From: Stomoxys calcitrans | Taxonomy: Eukaryota; Arthropoda; Insecta; Diptera; Muscidae | DNA: 64,000 nt | Assembly: GCF_963082655.1 (NCBI RefSeq) | Contig: NC_081553.1 | Coordinates: 208,324,435 to 208,388,434 of the forward strand | Reading direction: 5' to 3' | Shown: piece after piece, positions 10,166 to 23,819 of the stretch | Position numbering within the stretch: the stretch's first letter is position 1 | Layout of the letters: each line of letters opens with the position of its first letter | Notes under the pieces: model-generated | What the model was told of the DNA's origin: nothing | What the model saw: the letters and a program-made list of their open reading frames with translations, nothing else | The model's database searches: none | Translations under genes and position numbers: made by a program

Positions 10166-12360
10166 TATTTTATTAGAATGTTTTGTCAGGCAAACTTTAA
10201 CAAATCTGTGGCAACTCTAACCGACATTTTGAAACAGCTGATTCGATAAAATTGCAAAATTAAAAGGAAAATTTTCATGCCATGAACTTTTGAGTTTAAT
10301 TTTCAATGTAAATCACAAACATAAACCCAAAAACGATTTTATATTTGGAAAATGTATCTTGTTTTTGCTTACTAAACCGGTTTCAAGTCAAAATCTCGCC
10401 CCTAGTTTGGTTTGATTATTTCTTTTTCCTGCTTCTAAATTATTTGAGAGAAAATTGCGTTTATTATTTGTTTTTATTGGTTGTTGTTGTTTTTGTTGCC
10501 TGGCTAAAAGAAATTAAAAAGTTGGTTGAACCAAGCGTCCAACCGGTCGCCGTCGTCGTCAAAACAGTCGACCAAACGAATGACCTCCTTGTCTAAGCAA
10601 AATAATTTAAACATAACAAAAAAAAAAAGAAAAAACTAAAGCAACAACTCACTCAGTCGAGTGAATAAAAAACACACAAAGAACTGCAACATTTTATGTT
10701 TGCTTTGTTGTACTTGACTGCTTTTAGCAGCAAGGCAACAACAACAGATAAATGCGAGCAGCAGCAGCAACAACTCTCTCTTTGGCAGCTAAGAAACCAG
10801 CAAGTCAGCCAGTTGGTTTGTTACTCACTCAGGCAGCCAGCCAGCCAGTCACTCGTAAATGTGTGCCTTTCTTTTTAGTACGTTTTTGATCGTTCGTCAG
10901 AGTGGGTTTAATTTTATTCCGTCGCCGTTTTCATAGTTTGTTTGTTTGCAGTTTGTTTGTAAAAATACAAAACGAAGAAAAAAAAACGCTGTGAATTGTG
11001 GTGGTGGAGTTTACAAAAACAAAATATTATAATACAAAAAAGTTTATTTCAACGTGTGTTTGCTGCTGGTTAGTTAACTTTAGTCATTACGGTTGTCTGT
11101 TTGGCAGTTTTTCTTGCTACGGTTTTTTGGTGTTTTATGTGACGATTGCGGGCGCATATAACAATTTGTGTGTGTGCTTTTTTATACATTTTAATTTTAA
11201 ATCTCTTAAAGTATATGGTTAAAACATATTTATGCTTAAACATACATACAGACATATATTTTGTATATATTGTATGTATGTAGATAGAAACATGTGGTAG
11301 AGTCGCCGTTGTTGTCGGTTATACATAATTGTCTAAATTTCATATCCATTGGATACAAACCAAGTCCATGCTAAATATATGCACAACACATGCATGCATG
11401 TGTGTATCGTATGTATATGTGGTGAATAAACATAAATATTGTTGTTAGTCGTCGTCGTCTCCGACGTTGTTGTTGTGTTGTATGCCATGCTGCTGTTGCT
11501 GCTTCGGCTATTTTGTATTGCGGTCGGTCGTGACTACGTCAGAGAAAATATAGAAGAAAAAAAATCATTATCAAGTTGAAAAAAATATAAAAATACCAAC
11601 ATATTAAAAAATCCTCATATCTAAGAGGAAATAATGAAGAAAAAAGTTTATCATTATAAAAGTTAACAAATAAAATGTTAGTAAACCGAGAAAGCAATAA
11701 AAAACTTACAAAAAAGTTTATACCTAAAATGAAACATGAAGAAAACCAAATAATATTTCAGTTATAAATTTGTGATAATCCAACTAACTTTTATTTCGCA
11801 AAGAAAAACAAAATAGTAAATAGTTAAAAAATGTTAGTGTAAACAAGAAGAAAAGTTTTGAATAAATATTTAAAAAAAAAACAAAAAATCCAAATCAAAT
11901 GAATAATCTTAAACCTATTCGTATAGTGTTCGTCCATTCAATATGTGCTGCTCTTTCGTTATCTGTCATACGTTAACGTTTTCTTGTTCTTCTTTGACGT
12001 CGTCGTCGTCAACGTAATTGTGATTAATTACTGAAATTGTAATAGTGTGGCTGGTTGGTCTTCTCTTTTTTTCCAAAGCACAATGGCAACCCGCCGCTTA
12101 AAAAACACACATTCATTTATACACCTAGCTCACTGAACACTCACATTTGCTTTAAAAATAAACACACTCACTGGTAGCTCATATCTAATTTTTTTTTTGT
12201 TCTGTTTATTGTCGATGATGATTAACGTTGTCAAGATTTATTTTTTTGTTATTACTCCTTATATTTGAACATATACCTACACTCACACAACTACATTGTT
12301 TAGGCAGTTTTTTCTTAATAAAAGATTTCGATTTTCTTAGCTCTTTTTATAACTCTTCTT
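10165..12360. other. Low-copy AT-rich stretch with CAG/GTC triplet tracts
   Basis: No gene is supported. 10500-10880 and 11440-11530 are relatively GC-rich, with GTC/GTT, CAG and CAGC runs like those of fly 5' UTRs and enhancers. The 10345-10596 open frame is a run of L/F/V without recognisable domains. This could be regulatory DNA of the downstream kinase gene. Confidence 0.3.
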
Positions 12361-12364
12361 TCTG

Positions 12365-12625
12365 AACTTAATGACTGTTTTTAATGAGCACCTTAAAAGA
12401 AGAAGATGATAGAAACAACAACAACAAGGCTTATGAAGGTTTATTGAATGCAAGCTGTATTACTACTAAAGCATCATTAGAAAGTACCGTTAAATGAGAT
12501 TAGTAAAAAACAGAACATTTAGATAATTAACTTATCGATTTCGATTATTTACTAGTGTCAGGAATATGGAATATTTCGAAATGAGGGTTGGTACTGTATT
12601 CGGTTTTTCACATGGATAACCATAT
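12365..12625 (+). repeat. Repeat G copy 1 (degenerate)
   Basis: Shares 'gagcaccttaaaag', 'agaaagtacc', 'cagaacatttagataatt' and 'tcgattatttactagtgtca' with the copies at 12868 and 14168, same orientation. Confidence 0.55.
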
Positions 12626-12867
12626 AAAAAATTATTTTAAATGAAAAATTTGTGAAAAATCTAAATGCAATTTTAGGCTAATGACTTAAAAATAGCAATT
12701 AGACACAATTAATTCCAGTGAAATATTATGTTGGTGCTGAAAAGTGCCGCAAATACCTATGTTTAGGTAAATTAAGATATTTGGTTGAAGTTTTTTTGCA
12801 ACTGAAAACAGAGTACCCTGCTTAATTGTAAAAACCTTTAACACAAATTAACTGTATTTACAGAAAT

Positions 12868-13115
12868 TTTTGGTTACCAGCCCTCCTTCATAGTACACTG
12901 GAAATAATTATTTGACGGCTGTCTTCGTGCAAAGACAAACGTCATTGAGCATCTTAAAAGGGGAGTAATAACGATAACAACATTTTACCTTTAGAAGAAG
13001 TTAAGATAAACAGAACTTTTCGATAATTTACTAATCGACTTCGATTATTTTCTGGTGTCAGGAAAATGGCATTCGGGAAACTTAGTTGTGAAAAACCTTT
13101 TTGTTAAAAGGAAAA
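12868..13115 (+). repeat. Repeat G copy 2
   Basis: Contains 'ccttcatagtacactggaaa', 'ttgacggctgtcttcgtgca', 'aacttttcgataattta' and 'tctggtgtcaggaaaatggc'. Collinear with copy 3, lacking about 60 bases in the middle. Confidence 0.65.
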
Positions 13116-13431
13116 CACTCTATAGCCTGTATGAGAGGAGATTCTTTTCATTTTTAACTGACGAACGTGTGTCAACACCATCCTTTAAATTAAATATGCA
13201 GGGATACCATGAAAAGGCTTGAAACACCTTTGAAAGTATTACGTATGCAACAGAAAGGAGACGTATTAATTTAAGTTGACACTTACTGCCTTTCTCTTTC
13301 TTCTTGAGCATGAGACACAGTATGCTAAAATTTAAATTATCGGCTATACGTTCTCCTGGTCATAATGCGTAAACGTGCCTCATCAATGGCCGCTTTCAGT
13401 TTTAAATAATTCTTCTGGTGACCCAACGGCT

Positions 13432-13530
13432 TCTGCTGCCTTGTTGTTATACAATGGGGTTTTTGTTACGCAGACATTTTTCTGCTGCCTTGTTGTTCTA
13501 CAACGGGGTTTTTGTTACGCAGACGTTTTT
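13432..13530 (+). repeat. 49-bp tandem duplication
   Basis: 'ctgctgccttgttgtt' to 'gtttttgttacgcagac' occurs twice back to back with three or four differences. It lies in an otherwise unrecognised, somewhat GC-richer block (13360-14110) whose open frames have no known domain. Confidence 0.7.
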
Positions 13531-14167
13531 CCGATTAGACGGTATAGATTCTATGAAATTACCGGGGACTGTATCTGTTATCATATTTCATTATTTGTCT
13601 CTGGAGGAGGATCTGCTGTACCAAAGTCATAGCTTTGATTTTAAATTCTTTGTTAGAATTTGTCAGACTTCAAGATAATTTGGATTTACCACACTCATAC
13701 CATTCCATTTCTCTCTCCTTGATGCGTAATAAATGTTTCCCGGTTTTCTTTTTAGACTTCGAAAACCTCTTTTTATTTTGTTGTGTTCTAGCCTCTAGGA
13801 AGGCTTTTGGTACTCAATTGCAGATTTCGCGCCATTTTCCATCCAGTTGGCATTGGTTCGCCATTACGGCGCTGTATTATCTGGACCAGGAGTGCTTACA
13901 TCAAGCATTTGGGATCATTGTAATTTGTTGTGTTTGCAGCTTTTCCTCCTACCGCTTCCGTGCAGTGTTAGATCGTTACACTTAGACGGTAGCGAACCTT
14001 TACTCCAATAAAGTAACGATCTGAATCAATGATCGCTACTTGTGTCGGATTCGGATTGGATAGGCATAGTTGGAGTAGACTTTGCCAATTTAAAGCCACC
14101 AATAATTGTTACTTTGTGCGATAGCTGAGTTATAAATTTATTTTATTTACATTTTTGTATATGTTGT

Positions 14168-14480
14168 AGGTTTTTGTTACCAGTCCGCCTTCATAGTACA
14201 CTGGGAATAATTGTTTGACGGATGTCTTCGTGAAAAGATTAACATCATTGAGCAACTTAAAAGGGGAGTAACAACAACATTAATATGAGGGAGTATTGAA
14301 TTCAAGGTTTATTACTACAATAGATAATACCAGAAAGTACCATTAGATGAATTTACGATAACAGAACCTTTCGATATTTTAATTATCGACTTCGATTATT
14401 TTCTGGTGTCAGGAAAATGGCATTCGGAATACATAGTTGTGAAAAACTTTCTTGTTAGATGATTTGATGTTAATAGGAAA
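14168..14480 (+). repeat. Repeat G copy 3
   Basis: The longest of three direct copies; matches copy 2 from 'ttttgttaccagtccgcc' through 'tgtgaaaaac' and copy 1 in its middle. Confidence 0.65.
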
Positions 14481-16585
14481 ACACTATAGTGTCATCCTCT
14501 AACTTAAAGTATTTATTTTTTCTAACTAAATTGCGATTTTTTTTTCAATTTAATATGACTATTTGGTTAACTTTATAATGATTAAATATTTTTCATTTAA
14601 TTGCTGCTTTATTTCCTTTGTTCGTTGGACCTTATCGATCTCTACTGCTGTGGGTGTGGGTATGTTTTTGCTATACAAAAATCTATCCTTGAATACAAAA
14701 ATATAAACTATCGGTTCATTGCAATCGATGACGATGGCGTTGATGATATGACGGGTGTTGTCTGTGAAGTGCATGCATGCATGCTTACATTCGCCACTTG
14801 CTAGAGCTCATACTCTTATTAAACACACTGCCCAAACACACACACACTCTCCGCGTCGCACAACAGCAGCAGTGATAAGAGAATAAAGCGGATGACCGAC
14901 CGTCGTACGGTTGTAAAGGGGAAGGCGGCATACACATGTGTTATTGTCGTTTCGCCAACTGCAGTCAGCCAGCCAGCCAGAAGTTTAACGTTTTAACTGT
15001 GGCTATTTGCTTATTTTTGTTTTATCCCCACTCTTTGTATGATTTTATTCATACTCTAGATTTTATGTTTGTATATATTTTTTTGTTCTTGCGTTTTATT
15101 TATCATTTTTCATGTTATTATTATTTTCTCTTACATTCGAACCATATGAGTAATACAAGTATGAAAGTGCTGAAGTTATACACATAGGCGTATGACTTTT
15201 TTATTGTCGTCATTATTTATTTCGTATGTGGTTTTTTTTCTTCCTTGTTGTATACTTTTCTTACATTCACAACTTGTTGGTGGTATTCTTTTTTTACCAT
15301 GCATAATGCCAACGTTTTGGCTCTTGGTGTTTTTGGTCTTAATGGACAAAACTCAAGGAAGGGATAAAGACGGAGAAGGGAGGCAGCATGATTTTGCTTG
15401 TTGAAGGATTTCTTCACCACAAAATCAGCTGTGGTGGCAGTTCATGCTCTTTATTTTTTTGAATAACCCTCAAACATATGGTTGTGGTGAATGTTTTATT
15501 ATTGTTGTTGTTGTTTTTCTTTTCTCAAGCTAGTAAAACAGAAATGTGATTGATTGGCTAAATTTCCTTTAGCACTTATCTCCAGGGGAGCATATGAACC
15601 TTTGATGAGCAGTAGAATAAAGACTTCATATATTTCGTAAAATGTCTGTTAGCAGGTTTCTCCGGTTGCATATGTTTTTTTGTAACAAGTTATCATCAAC
15701 AGAGTTGAGAACTTGCGTGCACATACACATGTATTGTACATGTATGTAAGTGCGATCATTGTCTTTGTTGTATATACCACTAAAGTAGGTGCTTACAGAT
15801 TGAAACAGGTTTTTTATTGTTGTTTTGCTGCCTTTGTTTATTGCATTTTTGTTTGTTGTTTCAAGTGCGACAATTTTAAGTATTTCCGGTGTAATTTTAT
15901 TCGAATATAACTGGAGTTTGTTAACACTTAACTACAGTAATAAGTTAAACAAAAAATTAGCTTTTTTCGTTTTTTGTGGCAACAAAGAAGTGTGGTGAAA
16001 TTAATAAAAATTTACCTTATGTTCAGCACCGTAGGAGCGGGGAAATATACATATTGACATTCTGTATATAACTTTCACATAAACTGATCTTCCGATTACG
16101 CATTTTACTCTTAAAAGGACATACATATGTAGCTTCAATATAGACACAACTCCCTACTTCACATCTGAGACTCGTAAAAACCTTTTATATTTTAATCGCA
16201 TTTATCATTACCCAATACAGCCTTCGAATTATATTTGGAAATCACTGCCCTAAAGAACGATATAACCATTCTTGGGATCATAAAAGGCTATTTTCCGTTT
16301 ATAGTTGCCGACGATATTATCAATGGTTTGTATTAAAATTGGTTTCGAAAGGTGGCAACCATACGCACACCTGACTGATACTAGAAAAGAGCGGCAAACG
16401 ACATGTTTAAACAAAAATGTGTGATGACAGAGATGTTCATTTATTTCATATCCGGTGAAAATTTGATTGTTTATATCGAGCTTATAGTTCTTTAATCACA
16501 TAATCTGAAAAAATTTAATGTTTTTTGTAATATTCTCCTTTCTTTGAGAAATTGTCTGATTTAGCGGAGTTGCAATTTTTTGGGC
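14481..16585. other. No gene; AT-rich low-copy DNA
   Basis: 14810-14990 is locally GC-richer with CAG and CAGC runs. 16060-16110 resembles a very old repeat A scrap. The several 60-83-residue frames are hydrophobic by-products of T-rich DNA. Confidence 0.4.
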
Positions 16586-16589
16586 TTTA

Positions 16590-18860
16590 AGGTAAGATTT
16601 ATAAGGCATCCTCGTTCTCCTGTTCCTATGGTATCACAAGGGACGAAAACGTCTGAGTGAGTGTTATGGCAGACTGCCACATTAACCTCTATTGGGTTTT
16701 AGAGTTCATATTCCTGGCCAGCAAAAACCTGAGTATTTTAAGCTTTCAGTTTGTAGAACACTCTCATCTCCTAAAGATACAGTTGCCATCGGGGGTATAC
16801 TGTATCACCGGCCCAAAAAAACAATTTCAGACGTAAAAGGATTCGCGGGTTAGACCACTTTCGTTCGATTACGGTGCTGTCGTACGCAAAGTTCTACCGA
16901 TCCATTTCTGTAGATCTACAGATTGAAATTGATGTGCAGATATTGATGTACAGTTGGGTATTTTTATAAGCGGGATTGACACAATACATACTATTTTCCC
17001 TAGGAGGAGAACTAGCTTGTATACGAGAAATCGTGATGACTGGATTAATGCTCACACTGTTCTTTATCATCAGTCATTAGCTTATATAGCCTATAAAGCT
17101 TATCGTCGAGAGAAAAAAGTCAAAAAAATTGGTAATACTGTCAAAAGACACCTAAAACGGAAATGCCACTTTTTGGAATATTATTAGAGACAATGGAATT
17201 ATCAGAAGTAGAATGTCCAATATTGACTTACCTTCTGTCAGCATTGTTGATGACTTAAATGAGAGATTTATAAATAACCAATGGGATTTTATAGGTGACA
17301 TGAGTTCTTTTCTTTCTTTGTTACGGGCGAACAAAGGGGTTTCCTTTACTTATATAACCAGTTAGGACCTATTTTCTGCATTTTCCTTCATAAAATCAAA
17401 TCCCTCTGGAAATAGTAGTTTACCTCTTAAATTCTACAGGATTGTATTACCTTTCACTTCAGAGCACTTTCTTCATTTAGTTAACACTGCTATTATGACA
17501 TCCAGCTTCCGCAAGGAGTGGAAAACTGCTAGGATTAATCCTATAAAGAAAAAGTCGAATTCCGGCTTATGTAGACCCATCGAGCTTCTTCCTATTTTGT
17601 TCAAGGTGGTTGAGAATTTTTTTTAAGATACAGCTCGTTAATTGCCTGCAACTTTGCAGATTTATTTTTGACTCTCAATGTGATTTTAGGAGTCAGAGGA
17701 GTACATCTATGCTACTGTTGGAATTAACTAACACCATTAGAGAAAAGTTTTCTCATGATAAAATATGCCTTCTGCCATCGTTGGATTTTGAAAAGGCTTT
17801 CGAATGCGTTGGTCATTTTGCTTTGGTCAGAACACTTCAACCGATTTTTTGGGCTCGACCTAGATGCCTGGAAATTGTTTTGCTCATACCTTTTTGGCAG
17901 ATCACAATATGTGCAGGTCCATGGGGATCGGTCGAATATTTTGCCAGTAAGAAGCGCAGTCCCTCAGGGCTCCATTCTTAAGCCACTTCACAATTTTCAT
18001 AAATTACTTCTTTGAGTGTTTTGACACATTTCGTTTACCATTTTTTTTTATGTTGATGATGTGCAGTTGCTGTTCCGGGGCGATATTCATAACTTTGATG
18101 TTTTACAAGCCGAGATTGATTTGGTAACAAGCTTGTTACATAATTGTATGAATTCCAACAGCTTATCTGTTAATGCTTCTAAGACTAAGCTTTACTTTTC
18201 TCTACTAATACCGGTATTTAACTGAATTTGAGCTATAATGTTTAGGACATTGATTTTGTACTTAATCTGAAATGATAGGGTATCACCATTGATGATAAAC
18301 TCTCATTTGATGTGCATATTGATAACGTAGTAAGCCAAACTAATGTAGCACTTCGCCAGCTATACAACTGTGATCTAATGTTACCACTTCCATTAAAGGA
18401 GAGACTTGTTCATGCTTTAATAATGCCACATATCCTTTATTCCATTGAGGTTTTTTGTGCAACTATGGCCAAAAACCTTAGAGGGCTTAAACTTGCAGTA
18501 AATCGAGTAGTCCGTTATCTGTATTCTGTTCGTGGCTATATCCATATTTCTACTTATGTTGAGCGATTTTTGGGATGTTCCTTCCTAAAGTTTATTGATT
18601 TCAGATGTCTGATATTTTTCCACAAATTATTCAATATGCAATCACCCAGTTTTCCTGTAGACTCGTTTAGTTTTGGTCGTACGCGACGAAATCAGATTAT
18701 CATTCCTATGGCCAAAGGTTATATGAACAAATCATTTCAAGTTAGAATTGCCAGATTATATAACTGTCTTCCTAATAACTTGAAAGATTTCTCGATATCA
18801 GATAACACCTATCGAAAAAGATTACTCGATTATTTGGCAACACCTACATAACGGTAATCT
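16590..18860 (+). pseudogene. Decayed CR1/Jockey-like LINE: endonuclease end, RT, C-terminus
   Basis: Reading across frames: 16780-16920 resembles the endonuclease-RT linker (GVYCITGPKK, YAKFYRSISVDL). 16954-17187 is a pre-RT region with RRRTSLYTRNRDDWINAHTV. 17640-17970 holds RT blocks QCDFRSQRSTSMLLLELTN, DFEKAF and SYLFGRSQYV...SAVPQGSILKP. 18040-18080 is the active-site motif YVDDVQLLF. 18312-18851 is an intact 179-residue C-terminal frame (GITIDDKLSFDVHI, LVHALIMPHILYSIEVF, YNCLPNNLKDFSISDNTYRK) with a stop and no RNase H. Multiple frameshifts make it inactive. ORF1 is not found upstream. Confidence 0.8.
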
Positions 18861-19071
18861 TTTTTTGGTAGTTTGGCTGTGTTGATAATTTCACCTCAAT
18901 GAATTACTTATATATATATACATTTACATACATTCAAATATGTTTAAAGTTTTTTTTCTCCTTTTTCATCCTCTATTTTTATTATCTACAATAGTTGGGG
19001 AACTATAATATTTTGTCATATTACATTTTTTTTATTTTGTCAATTAGTCCATTGTGATTTGTTTGAAGAGA

Positions 19072-19545
19072 GAAGAGAAGTTTCATAGAAATTTTGTACT
19101 AAGTTTCATAGAAATTTTGTACTAGAAATTTTGCCCTACGAGAAAAATTCATAGAAATTTTTCCATAAGAGAAAATTTCATAGAAATTTTGTCCTAAGAG
19201 AAAATTTCATAGAATTTTTGTCCTAAGAAAAAATTTCATAAAAACTTTGTCTTTGGAGAAAATTTCATAAAAATTTTGTACTAAGAGAAAATTTCAAAGA
19301 AATTTTGTTCTAAGAGAAAATTTCATGCAAATTTTGTACTAAGAGAAAATTTCATAGAAATTTTGTCATAAGAGAAAATTTCATAGAAATTTTGTCCTAA
19401 GAGAAAATTTCATAGAAATTTTGTCCTAAGAGAAAATTTCATAGAAATTTTGTCCTAAAAGAAAATTTCATAAAAATTTTGTGCTAAGAGAAAATTTCAT
19501 AAAAACTTTGTCTTTGGAGAAAATTTCATATAAATTTTAATAAAA
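19072..19545 (+). repeat. 29-bp minisatellite, about 16 copies
   Basis: Imperfect units of 'taagagaaaatttcatagaa' followed by 'attttgtcc'. Variation is mostly in the last bases (gtcc/gtac/gtca/gtct). A two-unit variant block ('aaaaactttgtctttgg') appears near both ends (about 19230 and 19500). Confidence 0.9.
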
Positions 19546-19559
19546 TTTGAGATCTCAAA

Positions 19560-20588
19560 AAGTTCTTATAGAAAACAATCATTCAAAGTAGAGGGCATAA
19601 TCGCCTTGCTGAACACTTATCGCGCCGAAAGTTGTTATTACTCTGTTATTTTTTACAGCATGTGGGCATTTTTTAAACCTAATCAGAGCCACCACTCCAA
19701 TATGCGTTACTTATTGCAGTAATTATTCCAATTTAAAAATATTTTAAAATTTGTTTATAATGAAGGGGCAGCCCATTTATTGAACTAACATAGACTGTGC
19801 GTTTGCTGAAGAAAGAAATAATGAAATTGTTAAAAGTTGTATAGTATACAAATTCTAATAAATCACTAAGCCATAAGTGAAATACAAACAATAAATAAAG
19901 AAGACATAGTTTATCACACAAACAAGTAATAAGTAAATATTGATGGTTTAAAAAAAAAAGAAATAAGCAAATATTTATTCAAAAGTCTTAAACAAATGTG
20001 ATAAGGTGCTTTATTCAAAGAAATTATAAAAGAAATCTTTTGTGTGTGACACAAAATTATTTATTCAAAAATCCAAACAAAAGGAAACAAATTCTACCTC
20101 TAAAAAATTCAAACACTTTTTTATATGTTTCTGTCTGTGATTCAAAAATAAAAAAAAAAACAAAAATCTTTCACATTCTAAAATATGAAATTTTTTCATG
20201 AGCCCAGTTATATACCCAGCGATTTGTCATTCGTGTTCGTGCAACATCATTTATTTTAACACCAAGAACAACACCAAAATCATTCAATTTTCAATACCTG
20301 TAACTATCAGCAGGTTGCAAAAGGCTTTAGCAGAGCACCTAAAGAAAGCACCGCATCCCAGTTGAGTACGTATTAAATTACACAATTTATTTTTACAATA
20401 ATTATAATTGATTTTGTGTAACTGAAATGATAAGCAACAAGTCTTTATGACCTTCAATAAATGATAGCAATCAAATTTGATAAGGATATCTGAACAATTA
20501 AAATTAAAAAAAAAAAACATACCAACACCTTTATTTGCATTGCAATATAAAGATGACGCATTTTTAGAGATGGGAAGAATAAAAATAA
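19560..20588. other. No gene; AT-rich
   Basis: A-rich low-copy DNA with short lysine/asparagine frames and nothing recognisable. Confidence 0.5.
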
Positions 20589-21010
20589 ATAAAAGCGTGC
20601 TAAGTACGGGCGGGCGAATCTTGGGAACCCTTCACCATGGATTCTGCTAAAAATTTATACAAAATAAATTTAGTTGAAGGGCATAATCTTTTTCTACATA
20701 CATGTCAAATCAGCATAAACTAAAGCTATAGAAGCCGAACTAAGATGATCGAGAGACCGGCTTGACCGTACTTGACAAAATTGTTGGAAGTTGTAACAGA
20801 ACACTGCATACTAAATTTCAGTCAAATCGGGGAAAAATTGGGGCTTCCAGGATCTCAAGAAGTCAAATTGGGAGATCGGTTTATATGGGAGCTATATCAG
20901 GTTACGGACCGATTTAAATCGTACTTTGCACAGTTGTAGGAAGCCATAACAGAACACTAGATGCAAAATTTCAGCCAAATCAGAGCACTTTTTCAAGAGC
21001 ACCGTTAGAA
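20589..21010 (-). repeat. Repeat A, one terminus plus first units
   Basis: Starts with the family end 'ataaaagcgtgctaag' and a worn 'gggcgaatcttgggaaccc', followed by 'ctcaagaagtcaaattggga' and 'tatatgggagctatatcagg' units, then breaks off. Confidence 0.7.
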
Positions 21011-21334
21011 TGAATTAATCACATATATATTTTTGAGATGCTTAACCTCAAACGAGTTAAAGCATTCATATCGAATTTTTTGAAGTTTGGCCAATGGCAG
21101 CGACCACCAGTGATGCCAACAACTTACCAGCAAAAAGCGTAATTTTAAAATGGTAAAAAAAGTAAAATCTTTTGTAAAAAAAAAAACGTAAAAAGGACTA
21201 ACCTCGACTTTTGGGAAAATTTCCAAATATACAATAATATACACTTTTATATAAAAAAAAAACAATATTTACTATCGTGGATTAGAATTTGAAATTAGGC
21301 AAAAAAGCAAAAAAAAAAATTACAACCATGGTAC

Positions 21335-21620
21335 GAATATTTGCACTAAGCGAATGTTTTTGCTTCTACCTCCATGTTTCTGTACACATAAGCACACCAT
21401 GGTTCAAATCCCGCACATTTGCACATCAAAAAAAGGTTCAGCGGATGTTATACCCTCATCAATGCTGAAGAAATTTGTAAGGTATTCAGCCGTCTAAAAA
21501 TTCGATACGAAGAGGTGTCGCTAAGCGGCCCGCCATGCAGTCTCGGCAAAAAATGCTTCAATCACTGAGTTAAAACTTTAATAGGGATCTGTTCATTGAT
21601 GTGAGCGAAATACCACCTGT
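21335..21620 (+). mobile_element. Divergent SINE copy
   Basis: The head is badly worn but a B-box-like 'ggttcaaatccc' stands at about 21402. It is followed in the family order by a 'ggtgttgctaagcgg'-like 'gaggtgtcgctaagcggc' and 'cactgagttaaaactttaat'. The plus-strand order matches the copy at 29809. Confidence 0.5.
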
Positions 21621-21724
21621 CCCTTAAAGGATTTTTAGGAGGAAAGTTTCAAATATTTGAAACAAAGGGCTCCCCGTGGTAAAAAGCGTCAGCAAAATTT
21701 TGAATTCGATAAAAAAAACTCAAA

Positions 21725-21872
21725 TTTCAAATAGTATAAAAAAAGTAGTATAAAAAATAGTAGTATAAAAAGTAGTAGTATAAAAAGTAGTAGTATAAAA
21801 AGTAGTAGTATAAAAAGTAGTAGTATAAAAAGTAGTAGTATAAAAAGTAGTAGTATAAAAGTAGTATAAAAA
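21725..21872 (+). repeat. 15-bp tandem repeat
   Basis: Units of 'agtagtagtataaaa', about nine, with shorter variants at both edges. Confidence 0.9.
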
Positions 21873-21899
21873 GCTCTAACTAAGATTGCAAAAAGCGTC

Positions 21900-23815
21900 C
21901 ACTTGGTGCCTTCTTTCGTTTGGCACTAGGTGGTACCTTTTCGGGTTTTGGCGTGACCTAAAAAGCACCAAGTTGGCATACCTGGCGACCACTGTGCTTT
22001 GTTGAATGATGTTGGTTAACCATCAATTATATTCAATTATCAAATATGAGTTCATGTGAAATTAATATTTCTTCATCTTCAAAATTCTACCAAACCCCAT
22101 TAATGTCAGGTTTGATTTACTGCCAATAAAAAAAGGGGAGTGCTACCCTACCTTCTATCTAGATAAAATACATCGAAATATGTTTGCTACAGTGATTGTA
22201 GTTGAAATCAAGAAATCCCCTTAAAGTCTGGCCACATTTCTCATACCACACATAGCAACAAATATCTGTTTTGAAACATTCAAGGACGATTTGCTATACG
22301 CTCTTCTCTTACATTATTCATCGTAATGTCCTTTTGTGCGAGTGAGGATGGAGAAATTCACAATACGAGGTGACATACATAATTGCATAGCATGATGGGA
22401 AAAATAAAACAAAACATAACGTTGTCATTGTCTTCACCTGTGCATCGTGGGATTAAAGGGGAAATAAAAACATTTTAATGAGGTTTAAATGAATACACTG
22501 GAAAAGTTTTTCTCTCATTTTCTTTTTTTGTTTTGTCCAGCTTTATAAGGTATTATCAAGCTTTCGATGCTTGTCTCTTGATTCCGTTTAGAAAATTGAG
22601 AAGGAAAAAGGGTAAAGAAAAAGAAGGTTCTAATGTTTAGTATTGGAAGCGTTTTTCTTACTGGAACGCTCGACCCTACCAAAGAAGAATGGCGAAGTGA
22701 ATTAACATAACCTCCCCCTTATTTCACATTTTTATGCAACCGATTCTTTTTAGAGCTCACTCGCTTGCTGTCTTCTACATCGACTTCTTTTCGGGGTCGT
22801 TAGCAATATGCCTGTGTTAATTCATGGCATGCCGTAATGGAATCTCAGATAATGTATATTTGGGCATTATATCCAATGGTGGTAACCTGCTTCTGTCTAG
22901 CAATTACAAAAGCATATCACAGCTTATCAATGTGTTGGAGTCACATAAAATCACACTTCATTCAATGTGGCTTGCGCAGCTCTTAAATTCACAATAAGTG
23001 ACGCCTGATTAAACACCAATGGCATAACAGCATTAATAATCATTCATTCATTAAAAACTTCTACGAAAAAATCTTTCAACTAAATTTTCATTGACACATA
23101 GGCAGTTATTTTTGTAGTACTAGTCACTCTCACTTTAGGTGATATTTTTTTAGCTTAAATTTTTGTTACATGACCTGTAACAAAACGCAAGTACATAACG
23201 TAGACACGTATGTAGAATTGTTAGAAGCCAACGACAATTGTTATACGTTCATGACATTGTTCCTATGTAGAAGAGATATTTTCAAAAAGAGATCTTTGCC
23301 AAAAAGGTGCAAGTGACAAATTGTCCCTTTTAGATTGAAATTGATAATATTTGACCATATAATCTTCTCTCCAAATTTTACACCAACAATGCAAACCATT
23401 TAGATTTTATATGCAAATATTGCATATCCTTTGTCTTCAAGTTTAGGTGAATTCATTAAAGTACTTCTCGAGTAAATTTTATTTGATTTTTGTTAGCTAC
23501 ATCTTGGTGGTGGTGAAGGGGTGCCTGATATGATCCACAATTTACTTTAATTAATACGCGCCACCTTTTACTTCGCTTTAATTTCCTCTGTCTTACCAGT
23601 GAACAAGCTGTATCTGTATTGCATAAGTGGTACATCTCTTTTTCTCTCTCTCTCGTTTTATATCAGATTTAATATCTATTTTTTGCATGGTGTTTATCGA
23701 TAACGATAATCCATAAAATATACGCACATATATGATGCTTTGCCAATGTTTACGTTAGGTGTTACCTATATTTTAAAAAATAGCCAGCAAAGACCTAGAA
23801 TAAAATAAGATAATC
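21900..23815. other. No gene seen; low-copy intronic or intergenic DNA
   Basis: No repeat family and no open frame with recognisable content. It is the longest repeat-poor stretch in the centre of the window, so a possible place for conserved regulatory DNA. Confidence 0.4.
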
Positions 23816-23819
23816 TTAC

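Noticed and set aside
13375..13985. Overlapping 85-116-residue plus frames as a gene
   Set aside because: They overlap in different frames across a 49-bp tandem duplication, with no known domain or splice pattern.
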